NCBI GenBank assembly: GCA_052387815.1
Contig: JBQTIU010000112.1
Span: 1 to 11,315 of the forward strand
From: JBQTIU01 sp052387815
Lineage (GTDB): Bacteria; Pseudomonadota; Alphaproteobacteria; CACIAM-22H2
Length of the DNA stretch: 11,315 bases
Direction of reading: 5' to 3'
Part shown: piece after piece, positions 6,903 to 11,315 of the stretch
Layout of the letters: each line of letters starts with the position of its first letter
How positions within the stretch are numbered: position 1 is the stretch's first letter
The notes under the pieces: generated by a model
What the model was told of the DNA's origin: nothing
The model's input: the letters and a program-made list of their open reading frames with translations, nothing else
The model's database searches: none
Translations under genes and position numbers: made by a program

Positions 6903-7495
6903 GCGCCGCGCCCGAGCCGATCGGGGCGGTCTTTCGGCGCCTCGCCGAAGGTCCGGCCGAGGAGCGGGTGAGCGTCGCCGAGCTGGTGGCCGTGCTCGAT
7001 GGGCGGGTCTATGGCCTGGCCCTCTTGCTGCTCGCCGCGCCCAATTTGACGCCGGGGCCAAGCATGCCCGGTTTCTCGACCGTGTTCGGCGTGCCGATGG
7101 TCCTGGTCGCGGCCCAAATGATGCTGGGGCGCAAGGCCCTGTGGCTGCCGGGCCGACTCGCCCGCATCGGCCTCAAGCGCGGCCGCCTGGCCGCCGTCCT
7201 CAAGCGGGCAACGCCGCTCTTCGAGCGCATCGAACGGGTGCTCAAGCCGCGCTGGCCGAGGGTGGCGACGGCCGAGCGCTGGATCGGCTTCGCCTGCCTC
7301 GTCCAGGCCGTGATGCTGGTGTTCCCGATCCCGGTGTTCAGCCTGATCCCGGCCTTCGCGGTGGTGGTGACCGCGCTCGGCCTGTTGGCAAAGGACGGGC
7401 TGGCAATCGCTGCGGGCCTGGTCGGCGGGCTGGCCGCGCTCGGCGCCTTCGGCTTCGCGCTGTGGGCGGCGGCCGAAGCTGTCGGCCTAGGTTGA
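6899..7495 (+). CDS. exoD: ExoD-family membrane protein
   Basis: 198 residues, inner membrane. The family is named after Rhizobium ExoD, linked to exopolysaccharide production and alkaline tolerance; its biochemical role is not established. Diagnostic stretch: APNLTPGPSMPGFSTVFG (47-64), then VPMVLVAAQMMLGRKALW (65-82) and L-P-G-R-L. Hydrophobic segments lie at about 36-50, 62-76, 130-163 and 168-193. FPIPVFSLIPAFAVV (142-156) is also family-like. The start at 6899 overlaps the VTT stop by four bases. The pairing suggests a shared envelope function. The family assignment is firm; use of the exoD symbol is by homology only. Confidence 0.88.
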   Translation: MSAAPEPIGAVFRRLAEGPAEERVSVAELVAVLDGRVYGLALLLLAAPNLTPGPSMPGFSTVFGVPMVLVAAQMMLGRKALWLPGRLARIGLKRGRLAAVLKRATPLFERIERVLKPRWPRVATAERWIGFACLVQAVMLVFPIPVFSLIPAFAVVVTALGLLAKDGLAIAAGLVGGLAALGAFGFALWAAAEAVGLG

Positions 7496-7538
7496 GCGGC
7501 GGCCGATGCCAGACGACTCCGCTCCTGTTTAGCCCCCG

Positions 7539-8207
7539 ATGCGGACTCTCTACCACCTTTGGCTGTCGCCGTTTTGCCGCAAGGTGCGGGTGGTGCTCAA
7601 GGAAAAGAACCTGGCCTTCGAGATGAAGGTCGAGAAGGTGTGGGAGCGGCGGCCCGAGTTCCTGGCCCTCAACCCCGCCGGCACGGTGCCGGTGCTGGTC
7701 GAGGAAGACGGGACCGTGGCCCCCGAGTCGGGGGCGATCTGCGAATACCTCGAGGAGGTCTATGCCGAGCGCCGCCTGATCGGTGACACGGCGCAGGCCC
7801 GGATCGAGGTCCGCCGCCTGGTCGCCTGGTTCGACCTCAAATTCGCCCGCGAGGTCTCGGACAACCTGCTCGAGGAAAAGATCATGAAGCGGTTCTTGGG
7901 CCTGGGCGAGCCCAACTCGGCGGCGATCCGGGCCGGCTACGCCAACATCCACTATCACCTCGAATATATCGGCTGGCTCGCCGAGCGGCGGAAATTCCTC
8001 GCCGGCGACCAGTTCTCGCTGGCCGACATCGCCGCCGCCGCGCACCTGTCCGCCCTCGACTACCTCGGCGACGTGCCGTGGGAGAAGTACGAGCGGGCCA
8101 AGGATTGGTACGCCCGCATCAAGTCTCGGCCCTCGTTCCGACCGCTGCTGGCCGACCACATTCCCGGCGCGCCGCCGCCCAAGCATTACGCGGATCTGGA
8201 TTTCTGA
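7539..8207 (+). CDS. fzlA: FzlA-like divisome protein, GST fold
   Basis: 222 residues, cytoplasmic. It has the glutathione S-transferase architecture: a thioredoxin-like N-terminal domain (SPFCRKVR at 10-17, cis-proline motif TVPVL at 49-53, ESGAICEYLEE at 63-73) and an all-helical C-terminal domain with LADIAAAAHLSALDYLGDVP (161-180). KVWERRPEFLALNPAG (33-48), RRLVAWFD, RAGYANIHYHLEYIGWLAER (131-150) and the C-terminal tail R-P-S-F-R-P-L-L-A-D...H-Y-A-D-L-D-F match FzlA of Caulobacter as I recall it. FzlA binds FtsZ filaments and helps activate septal wall synthesis; its conserved C-terminal tail is needed for function, and glutathione binding has not been shown for it. A generic GST is the alternative. 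It stands alone: 43 bp after exoD and convergent with the next gene. Confidence 0.87.
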   Translation: MRTLYHLWLSPFCRKVRVVLKEKNLAFEMKVEKVWERRPEFLALNPAGTVPVLVEEDGTVAPESGAICEYLEEVYAERRLIGDTAQARIEVRRLVAWFDLKFAREVSDNLLEEKIMKRFLGLGEPNSAAIRAGYANIHYHLEYIGWLAERRKFLAGDQFSLADIAAAAHLSALDYLGDVPWEKYERAKDWYARIKSRPSFRPLLADHIPGAPPPKHYADLDF

Positions 8208-8221
8208 CGCCAGCCCGCACC

Positions 8222-8236
8222 GGCGCCGGCGGCGCC
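8222..8236. terminator. GC-rich palindrome between convergent genes
   Basis: GGCGCC, GGC, GGCGCC can form a 6-bp stem in the 43-bp gap between the convergent fzlA and TPR gene stops. There is no T-run on either side, so a bidirectional terminator is only a possibility. Confidence 0.3.
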
Positions 8237-8250
8237 CCCCGCACGTGCCG

Positions 8251-9060
8251 TCAGCGCCGGGGCGCCGGCGGTCGGGGGCGCGGGTCGGCCTCGAGCTTGA
8301 GTTCCAGGCGTTCGATGTGATCGCGCGCGGCATCGGCCGCCGGGCTGTCGGGGTCGATGAGGAGCACGGCGAGCCAATCGGCGCGCGCCGCGGCGATGTT
8401 GCCGCGCAGGCGATGGAGGATGCCGCGCTCGAGCCGGGCTTCGGCGAGGTCGGGGGCGAGGCCGAGTGCGCGTTCGGCGTCCTCGAGCGCGAGATCGAGG
8501 CTGTCGAGGAAACGGTACGCGGCGGCGCGGAACGCCAGCGCTTCGGCCCGATCGGGATCGAGCTCGAGGGCGCGGTTCAAGTCGTCGATCGCCTCCCAGT
8601 AAAGCGCGGCGGCGAAGGCCGCCTGGGCGCGGTCGATCCACAGCTCGACGGCAGCGGGGGCGAGCGCGAGCGCCGCGCCAAGGGCCGCGTGCGCGCGCGC
8701 CGGCTGGCGTGCGGCGAGCCAGGCCTGGCCGGCCTGGCCGAGAATCTCGGCGCGCCAGCCGGGCGGGAAGGCGGGCATGTCGGTCGCCAGTTGCTCGAGC
8801 CGCAGGGCCGCCTGGGCCGGCTGGCCGAGATGGAACAGCGCCACCGCCGCGCAGTGCCGCGCCGCCTCGGCCCCGCCGAAGTCGCGCCACGCCAGCGCCT
8901 GCTCGAAGGCCGCGGCCGGCTCGCGGCCGGCGCGCAGCATGCACGCCCCGTACTCGCCGCGCTCGGCGGGCGCAAGGCGCAGCTCGAGCGGGGGAGTCTG
9001 AGCCAACGCCGGACCCAGGCCGACGGCGAGGGCGAGGATGGAGCGGCGATATCGCGGCAT
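8251..9060 (-). CDS. Exported tetratricopeptide-repeat protein
   Basis: 269 residues. The N-terminus (MPRYRR, then a hydrophobic A/L/V/G stretch ending ALA before Q21) is a Sec signal peptide, so the protein is probably periplasmic. The rest is about five TPR units between residues 38 and 240. The clearest are 138-171 (W-I-D-R-A-Q-A...A-L-E-L-D-P-D), 172-205 (RAEALAFRAAAYRF...ALGLAPD) and 206-239 (LAEARLERGILHRLRG...LLIDPD). A basic, proline-rich tail closes it. TPRs are protein-binding scaffolds; no partner can be inferred. The start at 9060 is chosen for the signal peptide; ATG 9084 would add eight residues, and the longer frame to 9333 lacks support. No strong ribosome-binding site is visible. 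Confidence 0.82.
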   Translation of the reverse strand: MPRYRRSILALAVGLGPALAQTPPLELRLAPAERGEYGACMLRAGREPAAAFEQALAWRDFGGAEAARHCAAVALFHLGQPAQAALRLEQLATDMPAFPPGWRAEILGQAGQAWLAARQPARAHAALGAALALAPAAVELWIDRAQAAFAAALYWEAIDDLNRALELDPDRAEALAFRAAAYRFLDSLDLALEDAERALGLAPDLAEARLERGILHRLRGNIAAARADWLAVLLIDPDSPAADAARDHIERLELKLEADPRPRPPAPRR

Positions 9061-9416
9061 GGCGGCCGGATGTTCGTAGCACATCCAATGTCCGGGGGTC
9101 ATAGCCCGTGAGTTAGCCCGCAAGTTCGCGCCCTGTTCCGGGAGGTGCGAATGCGGCGGACGAGGCGGGGCCATTGGGCATGTCGAAGCGACGGTTTCGC
9201 TGGTGGTCGCGGGCGCTACGAGGGGGAGGGCGTGGCCGGGCTTGTGGACCGGCGGCCCGGCCCGGTCTCGCCGGGGCGGGCGCCGGCGGGGGACCTCGAG
9301 CGCGGGCGAGCGCTGCATGTTCTGCAACGACAAGCGGTTCGCGATGAAGCCTTTCGAATCGGCGAAACTTAGCGCTAGGGTTGGGAACGACCCGACCTAA
9401 GGCGCCCGCCCGACCC
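9061..9416. other. Divergent intergenic region
   Basis: These 356 bp separate the start of the TPR gene (minus) from the SDR gene (plus) and must hold promoters for both, but no confident -35/-10 pair was seen. It contains short hairpins: AGCGA/TCGCT at 9187-9201 and CCCGG/CCGGG at 9261-9275. A very GC-rich block spans about 9225-9300, and copy 2 of the dispersed repeat lies at 9329-9379. Small open frames through it look like chance consequences of high GC. Confidence 0.6.
9329..9379 (+). repeat. Dispersed ~50-bp hairpin repeat, copy 2
   Basis: About 82% identical to 5630-5679. The hairpin TTTCG (9352-9356) with CGAAA (9363-9367) and loop AATCGG is kept. It is followed by the 8-bp palindrome TAGCGCTA (9370-9377). 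The 11-bp left arm present at copy 1 is absent here. It ends 37 bp before the SDR start, where a promoter or leader function would be possible. Confidence 0.75.
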
Positions 9417-10313
9417 ATGCCCCCCCATCGCCTGTTCGTCTTCGGCCTCGGCTATGCGGCGCTCGCCCTTGCCCGGCGCCTCATGGCGGCCGGCTGGCGA
9501 GTGGCCGGCACAACCCGCTCCGAGGCGAAGCGGCTTGACCTCGCGCGCCTCGGGATCGATGCCGTGCTGTTCGCTCGCGACCTGCCGCTCGCCGACCTCG
9601 CGGGTCGGCTGCAGGGGACCACGCACCTCTTAAGCTCGGTTCCGCCCGATGCCGAAGGCGATCCGGTGCTCGACCGCCACGCCGGCGACCTGGCGGCGCT
9701 TGCGGGTCTCGCATGGGCGGGCTATCTGTCGACCACCGGGGTGTATGGCGATCGCGGCGGCGAGTGGGTCGACGAGGGCTCGGCCCTGCTGCCGACCGGC
9801 CCGCGCGGGGCGGCGCGCGCCGCCGCCGAAGCCCGCTGGCTCGGGCTCGCCGGCCTCGGCGTGCATGTCTTCCGGGTCGCCGCCATCTACGGGCCGGGGC
9901 GCAGCGCCTTCGATACCCTGCGCGCCGGCCGGGCGCGGCGCATCGTCAAGCCCGGCCAGGTGTTCGGCCGCATCCATGTCGAGGACCTCGCCGGCGTGCT
10001 CGCAGCCTCGATGGCGAGGCCCGATCCCGGTTCGATCTACAACGTCTGCGACGACGATCCCGCCCCGCCACAGGACGTGATCGCCTTCGCCGCGGTGCTG
10101 TTGGGGCTCGAGGCGCCGCCGGAAATCCCCTTCGCCGAGGCCGTGGCCGCGCTGTCGGAGATGGCCCGCGGCTTCTACGCCGACAACAAGCGGGTCAGCA
10201 ACCGCAAGATCAAAGAGCGGCTCGGCGTCCGGCTCGCCTATCCCGATTACCGCGCCGGCCTGATGGCGATCCTCAAGGCGGAGCCTGGCACAGCTCCGCC
10301 ACGCTCGCCATGA
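9417..10313 (+). CDS. Atypical SDR, NAD(P)-dependent (YeeZ-like)
   Basis: 298 residues, cytoplasmic, related to nucleotide-sugar epimerases of the extended/atypical short-chain dehydrogenase group, like E. coli YeeZ. The Rossmann nucleotide-binding turn is FGLGYAALALARRL (9-22). The beta-5 to active-site region YLSTTGVYGDRGGEWVDE (103-120) is typical. FRVAAIYGPGR (152-162) and IHVEDLAGVL (186-195) are the usual substrate-domain landmarks. No Y-x-x-x-K follows the STTGVYG motif, so it belongs to the atypical SDRs, and its substrate cannot be named. ATG 9417 is preferred over the upstream TTG 9381 because it sits directly before the first beta strand. The ribosome-binding site is weak (AAGG at 9399-9402, 14 bases away). 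The 3' end overlaps the opposing hydrolase gene. Confidence 0.88.
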   Translation: MPPHRLFVFGLGYAALALARRLMAAGWRVAGTTRSEAKRLDLARLGIDAVLFARDLPLADLAGRLQGTTHLLSSVPPDAEGDPVLDRHAGDLAALAGLAWAGYLSTTGVYGDRGGEWVDEGSALLPTGPRGAARAAAEARWLGLAGLGVHVFRVAAIYGPGRSAFDTLRAGRARRIVKPGQVFGRIHVEDLAGVLAASMARPDPGSIYNVCDDDPAPPQDVIAFAAVLLGLEAPPEIPFAEAVAALSEMARGFYADNKRVSNRKIKERLGVRLAYPDYRAGLMAILKAEPGTAPPRSP

Positions 10314-11037
10314 GCAGCGCCAGGTCCGGGTCCCGGGACAGGCGATGATCGCCGTCCTTGACCAGCGTCACCCGCACATCCGTCCCGGCCAGTCGCTCGG
10401 CGAGCGCCAGCGAGCGTTGCCACGGCACATCGGGATCGCGCATGCCGTGCAGCAAGCGCACCGGCGCCGCCAACGGGATCGGCGCGCGCAGCAGGAAATG
10501 CCGCCGTCCCTCCTCGATCAGCTTCATGGTGATGGGGGTGGGCCGCTCGCCGTAGGCGGAGGGCAGATGGACCACGCCCTCGACCGCCAGCTTGGCCTTG
10601 ACCTCGGGCGGGAACTTCGCCCACATCAGGTCGTCGGTGAAATCGAGCGCCGCGGCGACGAGGACCAAGCCGGCGACGCGGCGACGGGCCAGCGCGACGA
10701 TGAGCGCGATCCAGCCCCCCAGGCTGGAGCCGACCACGACCTGCGGCCCGGAGGTGAGCGCATCGAAGGCGGCCAGCGCGTCGGCGACCCACTGGCCCAC
10801 CGTGCCGTCCTCGAAGCGGCCCGCGGAGCGCCCGTGGCCCCGGTAATCGAAACGCAGGAAGGCGCGGCCTTCGGCCGCGCATGAGGCGGCGAGCGCGCTC
10901 GCCTTGGTCCCCGTCAGGTCGGACATCAAGCCGCCCATGAACACCACGCCCGGGGACTTGCCGGCGCTCAGCATATAGGCGATAGACAGCCCCGGCGCGT
11001 AGCGCAGGAAAGATGGCGATGGGGTGGAACCGGACAT
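10273..11037 (-). CDS. ABHD10-like alpha/beta hydrolase
   Basis: 254 residues, no signal peptide, probably a cytoplasmic serine hydrolase. The oxyanion region is VVFMGGLMSDLTGTKA (31-46), followed by LRFDYRGHGRSAG (61-73). The nucleophile elbow is G103-S-S105-L-G, with Ser105 as nucleophile. The acid is Asp201 in HGMRDPDVP (197-205) and the base His231 in K-D-G-D-H (227-231), so the triad is complete. The FMGG...SDLTGTKA and RFDYRGHG motifs resemble mitochondrial ABHD10, an acyl-thioesterase/esterase, and its bacterial relatives. The natural substrate is unknown. The start at 11037 is 53 bp from the divergent glycosyltransferase start. The last 41 bp overlap the SDR gene on the other strand. 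Confidence 0.88.
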   Translation of the reverse strand: MSGSTPSPSFLRYAPGLSIAYMLSAGKSPGVVFMGGLMSDLTGTKASALAASCAAEGRAFLRFDYRGHGRSAGRFEDGTVGQWVADALAAFDALTSGPQVVVGSSLGGWIALIVALARRRVAGLVLVAAALDFTDDLMWAKFPPEVKAKLAVEGVVHLPSAYGERPTPITMKLIEEGRRHFLLRAPIPLAAPVRLLHGMRDPDVPWQRSLALAERLAGTDVRVTLVKDGDHRLSRDPDLALLMASVAELCQAPP

Positions 11038-11090
11038 GATCGCAATGCGGCGCGAGGGTTGGCGCTCGGCGATGGGAGCGCCAGACTAGC

Positions 11091-11288
11091 ATGGGCGGAA
11101 ACGCCCAGGAACCGGCGGTTCTCCAGGTGTTGCCGAGCCTGGTCACGGGCGGGGTCGAGCGCGGCGCGGCCGACATCGCGGCGGCGCTGGTCGCCGCCGG
11201 CTGGCGGGCGGTGGTCGCCTCGGCCGGCGGGCCGAGGGTGCGCGAGATCGAGCGCGCCGCCGCCACCCACGTCAGCGAGACGGAGTAG
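11091..11288 (+). pseudogene. Truncated family-4 glycosyltransferase, N-terminus
   Basis: Only the first 60 or so residues of a GT4/GT1-type glycosyltransferase are present: VLQVLPSLVTGGVERGAADI (10-29), then AAALVAAGWRAVVASAGGP (30-48) and EIERAAATHV (52-61). This is the acceptor-side Rossmann start that precedes a protein normally of 350-400 residues. After THV (about position 11273) the frame runs S-E-T-E and stops. The sequence is then unlike glycosyltransferase coding and clearly less GC-rich. An insertion, rearrangement or assembly join is likely, but the window ends 27 bases later and cannot show it. GGGAG at 11074-11078 may serve as the ribosome-binding site. Confidence 0.72.
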
Positions 11289-11315
11289 TCCAATAACACG
11301 ATGATCATGCTCCTC
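11274..11315. other. Possible foreign junction at the window edge
   Basis: About 42 bases with a composition near 50% GC directly follow the broken glycosyltransferase frame. They include an ATG at 11300 that could begin an element-encoded frame running off the edge. This may be the end of a mobile element, but no known terminal repeat was recognised. Confidence 0.3.

Noticed and set aside
8245..9111. Plus-strand frames of more than 200 codons opposite the TPR gene
   Set aside because: Antisense shadows; the minus strand shows a signal peptide and periodic TPR motifs, which the plus-strand frames lack.
9145..9372. Open frame of 75 codons in the divergent intergenic region, ending in the dispersed repeat
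   Set aside because: Arg/Gly-rich composition typical of chance GC-rich frames and no ribosome-binding site. Only the last dozen codons resemble copy 1 of the repeat, which is better treated as a DNA repeat.
9352..9380. Sigma-70-like promoter within repeat copy 2 (TTTCGA, 17 bp, TAGGGT)
   Set aside because: Both hexamers are poor and the equivalent bases in copy 1 do not keep the -10, so a promoter role is not supported.

Overview
The window reads as chromosomal DNA of a high-GC alphaproteobacterium, probably Rhodospirillales-like. The basis is strong G/C bias at third codon positions, an FzlA-type divisome protein (a family known from Alphaproteobacteria), a DUF29 protein, an ExoD-family protein, and a bacterial-type GltB whose propeptide and iron-sulfur motif match the Azospirillum enzyme. 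No rRNA, tRNA, CRISPR array or complete insertion sequence was recognised.

Layout. A DUF29 gene with an unclear start (69-635) lies 18 bp ahead of gltB, the large subunit of NADPH glutamate synthase (654-5222). The small-subunit gene gltD is not in the window. Two bases after the gltB stop begins the first of two tandem paralogous genes for small exported, glycine/alanine-rich proteins of 112 and 110 residues (5225-5563 and 5815-6147). Their units are near-identical over the signal peptide, the N-terminal domain, the stop codon and about 40 bp of downstream DNA, and are separated by about 200 bp of non-coding DNA rich in inverted repeats. A TVP38/TMEM64 (VTT) membrane protein gene follows and overlaps an exoD-like gene by an ATGA start/stop. 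After it comes a monocistronic-looking fzlA. A TPR-repeat exported protein gene is convergent with fzlA. A 356-bp divergent intergenic region separates it from an atypical SDR (NAD(P)-binding, YeeZ-like) gene. An ABHD10-like alpha/beta hydrolase gene overlaps the SDR gene tail-to-tail by 41 bp. At the right edge a divergent family-4 glycosyltransferase gene stops after 65 codons, where the sequence abruptly becomes less GC-rich.

How the genes fit together. DUF29, gltB and the first small-protein gene are close enough to be one transcript, and the first small gene uses a ribosome-binding site inside the gltB coding end. The VTT and exoD genes are translationally coupled membrane proteins. The rest is core metabolism, envelope or cell-division content without an obvious shared pathway.

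The most unusual material is (a) the tandem small-protein duplication with its conserved post-stop tail and (b) a roughly 50-bp dispersed repeat with a conserved hairpin, one copy between the duplicated genes and one about 3.7 kb away in the divergent intergenic region. No defence, phage or biosynthetic system could be recognised; the window is mainly ordinary chromosomal DNA with a locally duplicated family of unknown function.
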